Origin: an uncultured Muribaculaceae bacterium
GTDB lineage: Bacteria; Bacteroidota; Bacteroidia; Bacteroidales; Muribaculaceae
Length of the DNA: 30,927 bases
Assembly: GCA_910586565.1 (NCBI GenBank)
Contig: CAJUIT010000024.1
Coordinates: forward strand, 1-30,927
Direction of reading: 5' to 3'
Part shown: piece by piece, positions 8,635 to 16,658 of the stretch
How the letters are laid out: each line of letters begins with the position of its first letter
Position numbering within the stretch: position 1 is the first letter of the stretch
The notes under the pieces: model-generated
What the model was told of the DNA's origin: nothing
Database searches by the model: none
What the model saw: only the letters and a program-made list of their open reading frames with translations
Made by a program: the position numbers and the translations under genes

Positions 8635-8702
8635 TAGTTGGCGAAAATAATTTTCGCTCTTTTCCCTTTTCGAGGCTATTCGGCCGGTCGTGCCATAATG
8701 GA

Positions 8703-8738
8703 AAAAGCATGGCGAACTGAGGGTTGCGCCATGCTTTT
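8703..8738. terminator. Bidirectional hairpin terminator
   Basis: AAAAGCATGGCG (8703-8714) pairs perfectly with CGCCATGCTTTT (8727-8738), giving U-rich 3' ends on both strands. It lies about 160 bases past the stop codon of the GIN-domain gene and is its most likely terminator. Confidence 0.65.
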
Positions 8739-8796
8739 CTCTTAGAAATAACAATACCTAAATAAAAACCGGAATTACTCTTTATGTTTAAGTTTT

Positions 8797-8866
8797 TGAA
8801 GTCAGAAATAAGAAGTCAGAAGTCAGAGGAGAGAAGTCAGAAGTTAGAAATAAGAGGGCAGAGGAT
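8797..8866. repeat. Array of ten degenerate heptamers (AGAAGTC type)
   Basis: Reading from 8797 every seven bases gives ten units without a phase slip. The commonest forms are AGAAGTC, AGAAGTT and AGAAATA; variants are AGAGGAG, AGAGGGC and AGAGGAT. It lies 31 bases beyond the 3' end of the GIN-domain gene. A closely similar array is at 27273-27370. Confidence 0.85.
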
Positions 8867-8897
8867 GGGGGAGGGGGAGAGGTGGAAAAGAGGGAAA

Positions 8898-9689
8898 TCA
8901 ACGGTGGTTGGTGGCGGAGCCGGTGAGGTCGTCGTCGATTTGGGCTGTTTGGCTGTTGAAGTGGACCGAACCTCCCGAACTACTGTCGATTTTTGCTGTG
9001 GTGGAGCGGAATTTGCGTCCGTTGAACGAACTGCCGCTTGAAGCATCCACTTCGAGCGAACCGGTGACACCGGCAATGGTGCAGCCAGCGCCCGACGAGA
9101 GGTCGCACTCGGCTTGGCGGCATTTCACGTTGCCCAGATTGATTGATGAGCCGCTTGATGCGTCAACATTGAGTTTGCCTGTGGTCAGCGTGCCGATTGT
9201 GATGCTTGAGCCCGACGAGGTTTCAACTTCGGTCTTGCCGTTGACGGTGGCTGAGGCAAGGCTGATAGATGCGCCCGATGAGGTGCTAACATCCAACCCG
9301 TTGGTTGCCTTTACGGCACCGCTCACTGTGATGGAGGCGCCGCTCGAAGCCTCGAATTCGTCGACGGCGGGGGCCGATATGGTAACTGTCACATTATCAT
9401 TCATTGAATGGAATGTTTCGAAATATTCGTTTGTGAGATTGATGTTGAGGGTTTTCCCTTTCACCTTCACATCGAGATAATCGAGAATGTAGCGCGGGGC
9501 TTTGATGACGGCCGGAGTAGCGGCTCCCTGTGTGTAGATTACGCGGATGCCGGTGGCGGCTTCGATTGCCGAGTAGTTGCCGAGCTGCTTGGTGACTGTA
9601 ACCTCCTCGCGGTCGACTTTGGAGAGATTGGTGGTGGCGCAGGCCGAGACCATTGTGGCCGCCAAAATTGTGGTGATGATGAGTTTCAT
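8898..9689 (-). CDS. GIN-domain (DUF2807) lipoprotein
   Basis: This 263-residue protein has a lipoprotein signal peptide with lipobox VSAC (Cys17). The rest matches the putative auto-transporter adhesin head GIN domain: a parallel beta-helix made of strands turning at SSG motifs. Seven SSG turns occur at residues 115, 137, 158, 178, 198, 217 and 237, spaced 19-22 residues. The opening GNYSAIEAATGIRVIYTQG is the usual start of the domain. It is probably attached to a membrane facing the periplasm or surface. Bacteroidetes relatives are often linked to envelope stress, which fits the ECF-like promoter here. Molecular function is unknown. It seems monocistronic. Confidence 0.88.
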   Translation of the reverse strand: MKLIITTILAATMVSACATTNLSKVDREEVTVTKQLGNYSAIEAATGIRVIYTQGAATPAVIKAPRYILDYLDVKVKGKTLNINLTNEYFETFHSMNDNVTVTISAPAVDEFEASSGASITVSGAVKATNGLDVSTSSGASISLASATVNGKTEVETSSGSSITIGTLTTGKLNVDASSGSSINLGNVKCRQAECDLSSGAGCTIAGVTGSLEVDASSGSSFNGRKFRSTTAKIDSSSGGSVHFNSQTAQIDDDLTGSATNHR

Positions 9690-9719
9690 TGGAGCATAGA
9701 AATTAATTGAACTACACTC

Positions 9720-9750
9720 TTTAGACGCAGCGGGTGGTCGGAAAGTTTCA
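9720..9750 (-). promoter_or_regulatory. Candidate ECF-sigma promoter of the GIN-domain gene
   Basis: On the minus strand TGAAAC (9745-9750) is followed after 17 bases by CGTCTAAA (9720-9727). This resembles the general ECF pattern TGAAAC-N16/17-CGTC. The predicted transcription start is about 20-25 bases before the start codon. No TAnnTTTG box is found in this gap, which supports an alternative sigma factor. This is inference from pattern only. Confidence 0.4.
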
Positions 9751-9863
9751 ACTTGCCGAAGTTTTTATCAAAAAAATTGCGGGAGGTGTGTTTTTAGCAG
9801 TTTATGCGGGCGGGTGTGATGTTCTGAAATCGTGAGAGACTGCTAAATTAAAATTAAAAAAAA

Positions 9864-10403
9864 CAGCAGCCGGGCTGTAAGCCGGGTTATGTCGGTAGCG
9901 CAGGGGATGGTTCCGCGCGTGCGCTCCGGTCCGTCATTTATCTATGCACGATGTTGCCAGCGTGCTAAAGCAGTCTACCCCCCGGCAATGAACGAGCCGT
10001 TCATTTGCAACTGCCCTTATCGTTTCAAATCGGCTTCATGATTCATCGGCAAAAGGATGCATTGCCCTGTTGACCGATTCGGATAAAACCTCACAAACTG
10101 ATGTTGACCGTTGTATTGCCGGTATACTTGACCTTGCAACCCATAAGACGTGCGGCATTCCATCTCGCGGTGGAACCCGGTGGGCTCTTACCCCACCTTT
10201 TCACCCTTGCCCCGGGGGGTGATAGCGCTGCCGCAAGGGCAGCTCCCCCTACCGTTGTTGGGGCGGTTGTTTTCTGTCACGTTGTCTCTGCGGTTACCCG
10301 CGGCTTCCCGTTAGGAAGTATGGTGCTCTCTGTTGCCCGGACTTTCCTCATGCAGGTGCGCCAATGCAACGCTCTCTGCCCGCGACGGACCGCCCGGCTG
10401 CTG
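9864..10403 (-). ncRNA. rnpB: RNase P RNA (class A), enlarged
   Basis: This is the catalytic RNA that removes 5' leaders from precursor tRNAs. On the minus strand the conserved block GAGGAAAGTCCGGGC lies at 10335-10349, AAGGGTGAAAAGGTG with AGAGCCCACC lies in the middle, and GACATAACCCGGCTTACA lies at 9876-9893. The termini pair (CAGCAGCCGGGC with GCCCGGCTGCTG, the P1 helix), and a T run at 9855-9863 ends the transcript. At about 540 bases it is longer than most bacterial class A RNAs (roughly 350-420). The extra length is mostly a 125-base stretch closed by CCGGCAAT/ATTGCCGG in the variable P15-P17 arm region. The GGTAG of the CCA-binding loop is kept. End positions are good to a few bases. 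Confidence 0.95.
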
Positions 10404-10414
10404 TTAAGAATGCG

Positions 10415-10422
10415 CAAAATTA
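10415..10422 (-). promoter_or_regulatory. -7 box of rnpB
   Basis: TAATTTTG on the minus strand matches TAnnTTTG and lies 11 bases before the predicted 5' end of RNase P RNA, the correct distance for a -7 element. Confidence 0.7.
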
Positions 10423-10454
10423 CCAAAAAATGTCGAGATTAGGGAGGAAAGAGC

Positions 10455-10462
10455 TATCTTTG
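10455..10462 (+). promoter_or_regulatory. -7 box of the methyltransferase-radA unit
   Basis: TATCTTTG matches TAnnTTTG exactly and lies 30 bases before the ATG of the TrmH-family gene. It is back to back with the rnpB promoter, so the two units diverge from a shared region of about 30 bases. Confidence 0.7.
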
Positions 10463-10492
10463 TTATCAGTTTTAACGTTAGGGCAATCACAC

Positions 10493-11266
10493 ATGGCTAC
10501 ATATAATCCGGTTGGTGCATCATTGCGGAAATTCATCGCTTCGTTGCGGCAGGCAAAGAGCAGGCGTGCCGAGCGCCTGTTTGTGTTGGAGGGCACACGC
10601 GCGGTGCTCGACACCATCCCGTTTTTCGAGGTGGTGCATCTGGTTGCCACTTCGCAGTGGCTTGAGCTGAACGGAGGACGCCTTCCAAAGTCAGTTCCCG
10701 CCCCTTTGGTGGCAAAGAACGATGAGATGGAGCGCATGTCGTCGCTCTCCACGCCGCAGGGTGTGTTGGCGGTGTGCCGCATGCCCGAGCCGGTTGCATT
10801 CAACGGCGTGGCTGACGGGGAACTCGTGCTTGCCCTCGACCGCGTGCAGGACCCCGGCAACTTAGGCACCATAATGCGTGTTGCCGACTGGTTTGGCGTC
10901 ACACGCATCCTGGCGTCGGCCGACACTGTGGATGTGTTCAATCCCAAAGTGGTTCAGGCCACGATGGGGGCGATTGCCCGTGTGCAGGTTATCTATTGTG
11001 AAAACCTTGCTGCCACGCTTGAGGAGGCGGCCACTGATGTTTACGGCACCTTCCTCGATGGCGGCAACATCTATGATGCGCCCCTTTCACGCGGTGGGAT
11101 TGTGGTGATGGGGAATGAGGGGAACGGCATTTCGGCCGAGGTGGAACGTGTGGTCTCCCACCGCATCAAGATTCCCCCTTTCCCTCCTCAGCGGGCCACG
11201 GTTGAATCGCTCAACGTGTCGATGGCCACAGGGATTGTGCTTGCCGAGTTCCGCCGCCGCATATAA
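10493..11266 (+). CDS. TrmH/SpoU-family RNA 2'-O-methyltransferase
   Basis: This 257-residue enzyme is predicted to methylate a ribose 2'-hydroxyl in rRNA or tRNA using S-adenosylmethionine. An N-terminal substrate-binding part (SRRAERLFVLEGTRAV) precedes a trefoil-knot SPOUT domain with all three motifs: LALDRVQDPGNLGTIMRVAD (motif 1), GIVVMGNEGNGIS (motif 2) and ATVESLNVSMATGIVLAEF (motif 3). The asparagine and arginine of motif 1 and the SLNVS of motif 3 are intact. The ATG at 10493 was chosen because the frame upstream runs into the promoters and rnpB. radA starts 64 bases downstream and probably shares the transcript. Which nucleotide is methylated is not predictable; RlmB-like activity is one possibility. 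Confidence 0.9.
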   Translation: MATYNPVGASLRKFIASLRQAKSRRAERLFVLEGTRAVLDTIPFFEVVHLVATSQWLELNGGRLPKSVPAPLVAKNDEMERMSSLSTPQGVLAVCRMPEPVAFNGVADGELVLALDRVQDPGNLGTIMRVADWFGVTRILASADTVDVFNPKVVQATMGAIARVQVIYCENLAATLEEAATDVYGTFLDGGNIYDAPLSRGGIVVMGNEGNGISAEVERVVSHRIKIPPFPPQRATVESLNVSMATGIVLAEFRRRI

Positions 11267-11330
11267 CCCGGGCCTCAAAATCAACATTGTTATTCATTTG
11301 ATCTGACCGACATATAGCATTACACTCATC

Positions 11331-12722
11331 ATGGCAAAAACAGTTAAGGAACGCACCCGATGGTTCTGCACCGAATGTGGGGCCGACACTCCGAAATGGG
11401 AGGGTAGGTGCCCGTCGTGCGGAGCATGGAACACTTTGGTTGAGGAGCGGGTGTTGCCGACCAAAAAAACGATTCTTTCGGCCGGGAACGCAGGGGGGCG
11501 CGCCGGAGCTGTGCGCTCGGTGCCGCAGCGGGTGTCGGAAATTCAGGCCGGCGACGAAACGCGCATCCAAATGCCATCGAAGGAGCTCAACCGAGTGCTC
11601 GGAGGGGGATTGGTGAGCGGCTCGATGGTGCTTATAGGTGGCGAGCCCGGCATCGGGAAATCAACCCTTGTGCTGCAGAATGTGCTGGCTATTAAATCGC
11701 GTAAAATCCTCTACGTTTCGGGTGAGGAGAGCGCTACACAGATAAAGATGCGCGCCGACCGCCTCGGGCGCATGAGCGACAACTGCTTCGTGGTGACTGA
11801 AACCTCGCTTGAGAACATTTTCACCCACATCGCCGAGGTGGAGCCTCAGTTGCTTATTGTCGACTCCATACAGACGATAGCTTCCGATGCCATCGAATCG
11901 GCCGCAGGGAGTGTGAGCCAGGTGCGCGAATGCGCCGCCACGCTGTTGCGCTATGCCAAAGAGAACAATGTGCCGGTGCTTCTCATCGGACATATAAATA
12001 AGGAGGGGTCGCTTGCCGGCCCTAAGGTGCTGGAGCATATTGTGGATGCCGTGTTGCAGTTTGAGGGTGACAGGCAATATATGTACCGCATTCTGCGTGC
12101 AACCAAAAACCGTTTCGGCAACACCTCCGAGCTGGGCATCTATGAAATGTGTCAGCGCGGATTGCGCGAGGTCACCAATCCGTCGGAGATGCTTATGTCG
12201 CGCCGCGACGGAGAGGACCTCTCGGGTTGCGCCATCGGGGTTACCCTTGAGGGGATTCGCCCGTTCCTCATCGAGGCGCAGGCTTTGGTGAGCACCGCCG
12301 CCTACGGCACGCCGCAGCGTTCGGTGACAGGCTTCGACTCGAAGCGCATGAACATGTTGCTTGCCGTGCTTGAGAAGCGTGTGGGGTTCAAACTCGCCCA
12401 AAAGGATGTGTTTCTCAACATCGCCGGCGGGCTGAAAGTTTCCGACCCGGCGCTCGACCTTGCTGTGATTGCAGCAATTCTGTCGTCGAACGTCGACATG
12501 CCCGTGCCACATGATGTGTGTCTCAGCGGCGAAGTGGGGCTTAGCGGTGAAATCCGTCCCGTAACCCGCATGGAGCAGCGCGTGCGCGAGGCCGACAAGC
12601 TCGGCATGAAAACAATCATCATTCCGCGCGGGGCAATGAAGGGTGTCGACACCTCTAAACTCTCAATTGAGGTGGTGGAGGTCGACAAGGTGGAGGAAGC
12701 CTTCAGGCATCTCTTTGGCTAA
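11331..12722 (+). CDS. radA: DNA repair protein RadA/Sms
   Basis: This 463-residue RecA-like ATPase aids branch migration and processing of recombination intermediates. An N-terminal zinc finger has Cys13, Cys16, Cys27 and Cys30. The Walker A loop GGEPGIGKST lies around residues 103-112 and the Walker B strand is PQLLIVDSIQT. The RadA-specific KNRFG motif is present (ATKNRFGNTSELG). The C-terminal Lon-like domain contains GEVGLSGEIRPV and ends in VEEAFRHLFG. Length and domain order are normal for the family. It probably lies in one transcript with the methyltransferase gene. Confidence 0.97.
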   Translation: MAKTVKERTRWFCTECGADTPKWEGRCPSCGAWNTLVEERVLPTKKTILSAGNAGGRAGAVRSVPQRVSEIQAGDETRIQMPSKELNRVLGGGLVSGSMVLIGGEPGIGKSTLVLQNVLAIKSRKILYVSGEESATQIKMRADRLGRMSDNCFVVTETSLENIFTHIAEVEPQLLIVDSIQTIASDAIESAAGSVSQVRECAATLLRYAKENNVPVLLIGHINKEGSLAGPKVLEHIVDAVLQFEGDRQYMYRILRATKNRFGNTSELGIYEMCQRGLREVTNPSEMLMSRRDGEDLSGCAIGVTLEGIRPFLIEAQALVSTAAYGTPQRSVTGFDSKRMNMLLAVLEKRVGFKLAQKDVFLNIAGGLKVSDPALDLAVIAAILSSNVDMPVPHDVCLSGEVGLSGEIRPVTRMEQRVREADKLGMKTIIIPRGAMKGVDTSKLSIEVVEVDKVEEAFRHLFG

Positions 12723-12867
12723 GTCTGCTTTCTGCTCGCAGGGTGGCTATATATTGCTATTAGCAAATTTTAACATTGGCGGTTGAAACTTTAAGCCGAA
12801 GCGAGCGTCAAACATCTCAGAATACAATTAATTATCACACATATTTTTTGACTAAACTTAACGATTG

Positions 12868-15705
12868 ATGAAAAAAACAATCAAACAGGTGATGGTGCTC
12901 ATGGCCGGTCTGTTCGCGCTTGGCGCGTCGGCACAGATGGCCGACCAGCTCCCTGTCGACGACGCAGTGCGTCAGGGCGTGCTCCCCAACGGGCTCACCT
13001 ACTACATCCGTCACAATGAGACCCCCAAAGGTCAGGCCGATTTCTACATCGCCCAGAAGGTGGGTTCGATTCTCGAGAATGACGACCAGCGCGGTTTGGC
13101 TCACTTCCTCGAGCACATGTGCTTCAACGGCACACAGAACTTCCCCGGAAACGACGTTATCACATGGCTTGAGTCGGTGGGTGTGAAATTCGGTCAGAAT
13201 CTCAACGCCTACACTTCGATTGACGAAACCGTCTACAACATCTCAAATGTTCCCACCGCCCGCGAGAGCGTGCAGGATTCATGTCTGCTCATTCTCCATG
13301 ACTGGGCCGACGGATTGTTGCTCGACTCCAAGGAAATTGACAAGGAACGCGGTGTGATTCATGAGGAATGGCGCTCGCGCAATGTTGGTCAGCAGCGCAT
13401 TCTCGAGCAGCTGCTCCCGAAACTTTATCCCGATTCGAAGTATGGCTACCGCATGCCTATCGGCACAATGGAGGTGGTCGACAACTTCCCCCATCAGGTG
13501 CTCCGCGACTATTATGAAGCGTGGTATCGTCCCGACCAGCAGGGCATTATCGTTGTGGGCGACGTTGACGTTGACCGCATCGAGACGAAAATCAAGGAGA
13601 TTTTCTCACCCATCCCAATGCCCGAGAATGCCAAGGCTCGCGAATATGAGGAGGTTCCCGACACCGAGGGTACCATTTATGCCGTAGGCACCGACCCCGA
13701 GCAGCAGATTTCTCTGTTCTACATCTTCTTCAAAAATGAGGTGATGCCCAAAGAGCAGCGCAACACCATGATTTACATGGTGACCGACTATATCACCGAC
13801 ATGATTTCGTCGATGCTCAACGCTCGCTATCAGGAGATGATGAGCAACCCCGACGTGCCTTTCGCACAGGCATTTGCCATGTATGACAACTATCTGATTT
13901 CTTCGACCGAGGATGCTCTCGCAGTGGGTGGTATCGGCAAGGGCGACGACGTGCTCCCCGCTTTCAAGAGCGTTTACCGCGAGCTTCTGCGCGCTGTACG
14001 CGGCGGCTTCACCTCGTCGGAATATGACCGCGTGCGCAGCGAATATCTCTCTCGCCTCGAAACAGCCTACAACAACCGCGAGAAGGTTGAAAACGAGAAA
14101 TATTCCCGCGAAATTACCCGTCACTTCATCGACGGAGTGCCCATGCCCGGCATCGAATATGAGTACAACATGATGAACATGATTGCCAACCAGATTCCTG
14201 TTGAGGCAATCAACCAGACCATCAAGCAGATGGTTACCGATGACAACCGCGTGGTTGTGATGATGCTCCCCGAAAAGGCCGGCATCGTTGTTCCCACCGA
14301 GGAACAGCTCGCAGCTGCAATGGGTGAGGTTAACGGCGAGAACATCGAGGCTTTCGTTGACGAAGTCAAGGCCGAACCTCTCATCCCCGCTCTCCCCGCT
14401 CCCGGCAAAATCGTAAGCGAGAAACCTGTTGAGAAATGGGGCGCAACCGAGCTCACACTTTCCAACGGTGTGAAGGTTGTGGTTAAGCACACCGACTTCA
14501 AGGCCGACGAAATTCTGCTCGACGCGCAGGCTCTCGGTGGCACCTCGGTAATGTCTGACGACTATGCCAACTCTCTCATCTTCCTCACTCAGGGCGTTGC
14601 TCCCTACAGCCTCGGCGGTCTGGGCGACTACACCGCCAAGGACTTGCAGAAATATCTCCTCGGCAAGCAGGCCAGCGTGTCGATGGCGTTAGGCGACTAC
14701 ACCCGCGACATCACCGGCACTGCCACACCCAAGGATCTCCCCACCATGATGGAGCTCCTCTACATGACCTTCACCAACTACAACATCACTGACGAGGAAT
14801 TCACCGCCGGTCAGAAAATGTTTGAAGGCATTCTCAAGAATCAGGAAACCGATCCTCAGTATGTGTTCGGTGCCGACCTTCAGAAGGCTCTCTATACCAA
14901 CCCCCGCCGCCGCGCCATCAGCGTTGACGCTGTTGAGGCTGCCACCCGCGCACAGACCAATGAGATTGTGCACGAAATGACCGCCAACGCCGCCGACTAC
15001 ACCTTCTTCTTCGTTGGTAACATCGACATGGATACTTTCCGTCCGCTCGTTGAACAGTACATCGCAACTCTCCCCGCCGATGCCGCCACAGCCACTAAGG
15101 AACCCAAATACGTTGCTTCACTCGGCATCGCCCCCGGCGACAAAGAGATTTCGTTCAAAACACCGATGCAGACTCCCCAGACATTCGTTGCAATCCTCGA
15201 CTACGGTCAGCTCCCCTTCACCCCAGAGAACCGCGGCGCCATCAACGTGGCCGGTCAGATTCTGTCGAAGCGACTCCTCGACACCGTGCGCGAGGATATG
15301 GGCGCTGTCTACTCAATCTTCGCTAACGCAGCAATGCAGCGCGTGAGCAACGAGAACAACACCGTTGTGCAGAGCGTGTTCCCCATGAAGCCTGAAATGC
15401 GTCAGCAGGTGTTCGACTTCATCGCACAGGAATTCAAGAACATGGAAAGCAACGTAACCGACGAGGAGGTTGCAAAGGTTGTTGAGTTCAGCGTTAAGAG
15501 CGTGAAAGAGGCTCAGGAGCAGAACGAGGCTTGGCTCAATGCAATGGCAGGTGAGGCACTCAACGGTGTCGACACCTTCCACGGAGCCGAGGAGATGTAT
15601 AAAGCACTCACCCCCGCCGACATTCAGAATGCCATGAAGGCACTCAATGCCCAGGGCAACTACCGCGTGATTTATCTCGAAGCCGAGGAAACTCCCGCCG
15701 AATAA
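12868..15705 (+). CDS. Secreted M16-family zinc metallopeptidase (PqqL/pitrilysin type)
   Basis: This 945-residue protein has a Sec signal peptide (about 1-22, ending ASAQ). The inverted zinc motif HFLEH (His79, Glu82, His83) and the downstream glutamate about 77 residues on (Glu160 in DSKEIDKERGVIHEEW) form the active site. The layout is an active N-terminal M16 half, then an inactive-type C-terminal half starting near WGATELTLSNGVKVVVKHTDFKADE, giving the four-domain clamshell of large M16 enzymes. It probably degrades peptides in the periplasm. The start is the ATG at 12868, directly preceded by an in-frame TTG. A strong hairpin terminator follows. Codons are very regular and C-ending, suggesting high expression. 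Confidence 0.93.
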   Translation: MKKTIKQVMVLMAGLFALGASAQMADQLPVDDAVRQGVLPNGLTYYIRHNETPKGQADFYIAQKVGSILENDDQRGLAHFLEHMCFNGTQNFPGNDVITWLESVGVKFGQNLNAYTSIDETVYNISNVPTARESVQDSCLLILHDWADGLLLDSKEIDKERGVIHEEWRSRNVGQQRILEQLLPKLYPDSKYGYRMPIGTMEVVDNFPHQVLRDYYEAWYRPDQQGIIVVGDVDVDRIETKIKEIFSPIPMPENAKAREYEEVPDTEGTIYAVGTDPEQQISLFYIFFKNEVMPKEQRNTMIYMVTDYITDMISSMLNARYQEMMSNPDVPFAQAFAMYDNYLISSTEDALAVGGIGKGDDVLPAFKSVYRELLRAVRGGFTSSEYDRVRSEYLSRLETAYNNREKVENEKYSREITRHFIDGVPMPGIEYEYNMMNMIANQIPVEAINQTIKQMVTDDNRVVVMMLPEKAGIVVPTEEQLAAAMGEVNGENIEAFVDEVKAEPLIPALPAPGKIVSEKPVEKWGATELTLSNGVKVVVKHTDFKADEILLDAQALGGTSVMSDDYANSLIFLTQGVAPYSLGGLGDYTAKDLQKYLLGKQASVSMALGDYTRDITGTATPKDLPTMMELLYMTFTNYNITDEEFTAGQKMFEGILKNQETDPQYVFGADLQKALYTNPRRRAISVDAVEAATRAQTNEIVHEMTANAADYTFFFVGNIDMDTFRPLVEQYIATLPADAATATKEPKYVASLGIAPGDKEISFKTPMQTPQTFVAILDYGQLPFTPENRGAINVAGQILSKRLLDTVREDMGAVYSIFANAAMQRVSNENNTVVQSVFPMKPEMRQQVFDFIAQEFKNMESNVTDEEVAKVVEFSVKSVKEAQEQNEAWLNAMAGEALNGVDTFHGAEEMYKALTPADIQNAMKALNAQGNYRVIYLEAEETPAE

Positions 15706-15731
15706 ATCACTCCACCATCCGGATTATAGCA

Positions 15732-15771
15732 AGGAGGTGTGTCAAAATTTCAATATTTTGACACACCTCCT
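15732..15771 (+). terminator. Terminator of the M16 peptidase gene
   Basis: A perfect 17-base-pair stem, AGGAGGTGTGTCAAAAT (15732-15748) with its complement at 15755-15771, has a six-base loop. A T-rich tract follows only weakly. It begins 27 bases after the stop codon. The stem segment TGTGTCAA recurs in the rpsO terminator. Confidence 0.75.
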
Positions 15772-15894
15772 ATTTGTTTCTCCCCATTTTTTTGAATAGC
15801 AACTCATAGAGAATTTCTATATCCTCACAAGCGGCTAATCGGGTCTGATTGTTGGAGTTTTATAGTGGGCAAGAACAAAATTATTTTGCAATTT

Positions 15895-15927
15895 GTTTCC
15901 ATTTTTGGAACGCGATTGCTATCTTTG
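15895..15927 (+). promoter_or_regulatory. Promoter and candidate operator of the toxin-antitoxin pair
   Basis: TATCTTTG (15920-15927) is an exact -7 box, 21 bases before the toxin ATG. The imperfect dyad GTTTCC-ATTTT-TGGAAC (15895-15911) covers the space between the -7 and -33 positions, a typical place for autorepression by the antitoxin or the toxin-antitoxin complex. The operator role is inferred. The stretch 15772-15890 holds nothing else I recognise. Confidence 0.55.
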
Positions 15928-15948
15928 TAGAGTAATTTCTAAATTGAT

Positions 15949-16293
15949 ATGGACAAACAAATCTTTCGGTTAATAGCGCTACCCGAGGCGGTTGAGTTCC
16001 TTGATTCACTACCGGATAATGTGAGGGAGAAAATTCTCTATAACATCCGAAAGGTTCGTGGAGGGGTAAAGGATGTAAGGTTGTTCAAAAAGCTTGGAGA
16101 CACGCCGATTTGGGAGTTCCGAACCGAGTGGATGGGCATTGCATATCGGTTGTTGGCATTCTGGGATAAAGATGGTGAGACTTTAATTATTGCCACGCAT
16201 GGTTTCAAGAAGAAACAACAAAAAACGCCCAAAAATGAGATTGACCATGCAAAAGCGATTATGAAAGAATATTTTAACGAAAAGAAAAATTAA
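15949..16293 (+). CDS. RelE/ParE-superfamily toxin, HigB/Gp49 type
   Basis: This 114-residue basic protein matches the phage-derived Gp49-like (HigB) toxin family: EAVEFLDSLPDNVREKILYNIR at the start, then LFKKLGDTPIWEFRTEWMGIAYRLLAFWD, and the hallmark THGFKKKQQKTPKNEIDHA at the end. Relatives are ribosome-dependent mRNA endonucleases that stop growth when free of antitoxin. It is the first gene of a two-gene unit, the toxin-first order typical of higBA, with only four bases before the antitoxin ATG. No frame damage is seen, so it is probably active or recently active. Confidence 0.9.
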   Translation: MDKQIFRLIALPEAVEFLDSLPDNVREKILYNIRKVRGGVKDVRLFKKLGDTPIWEFRTEWMGIAYRLLAFWDKDGETLIIATHGFKKKQQKTPKNEIDHAKAIMKEYFNEKKN

Positions 16294-16297
16294 AGAT

Positions 16298-16618
16298 ATG
16301 GCAATGAAATACACAACACTTGAAGAACTTGAAGATAAATATGTCGGTAAAGCGGGAACTGCCCGTCGCGATGCTTACGAAGAATCGCTTCAAGAGGAAA
16401 TCCACGCCTATCATATTGGTGAGGCTATCAAACAGGCACGCCTTAAACAAGAGCTTACCCAGGAGGAATTGGGGGCAAGAATGGGTGTTCAACGTGCTCA
16501 GATATCTAAGATTGAAAGTGGGCGTAACCTTACTTTCAGCACCATAGCAAGGGCTTTCAAGGCTCTCGGCATTCCTGCAGAACTATCGGCAGGAGGTATG
16601 AAAGTCGCTCTCTGGTAA
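16298..16618 (+). CDS. XRE-family antitoxin, HigA type
   Basis: This 106-residue protein has a helix-turn-helix of the Cro/C1 class at about residues 39-95 (IKQARLKQELTQEELGARMGVQRAQISKIESG). The N-terminal arm (TLEELEDKYVGKAGTARRDAYEESLQEEI) probably wraps the toxin. It would neutralise the preceding toxin and repress the shared promoter. A second ATG two codons in is an equally possible start. mltG begins 40 bases downstream without a clear terminator between, so read-through from this unit into mltG is possible. Confidence 0.9.
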   Translation: MAMKYTTLEELEDKYVGKAGTARRDAYEESLQEEIHAYHIGEAIKQARLKQELTQEELGARMGVQRAQISKIESGRNLTFSTIARAFKALGIPAELSAGGMKVALW

Positions 16619-16658
16619 ATTCAACTGCGGCGAGATTTTTGAGTAAATTGGTGAAAAC

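Noticed and set aside
8797..8866. Heptamer arrays considered as a CRISPR array
   Set aside because: Units are seven bases, contiguous and without spacers; no cas genes are present.
8784..9041. Open frame starting in the heptamer array
   Set aside because: Its start is made of repeat units (KSEIRSQKSEERSQK) and its end is antisense to the GIN-domain gene.
10101..10442. Open frame on the plus strand within the rnpB locus
   Set aside because: It lies across conserved RNase P RNA blocks on the other strand, so it is structural RNA sequence and not coding.
11661..12512. Antisense frame (283 codons) opposite radA
   Set aside because: The sense frame is unmistakably RadA; the antisense product has no recognisable motif.
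13606..14490. Antisense frame (294 codons) opposite the large M16 peptidase
   Set aside because: It is a by-product of the C-ending codons of the sense gene; no protein-like features.
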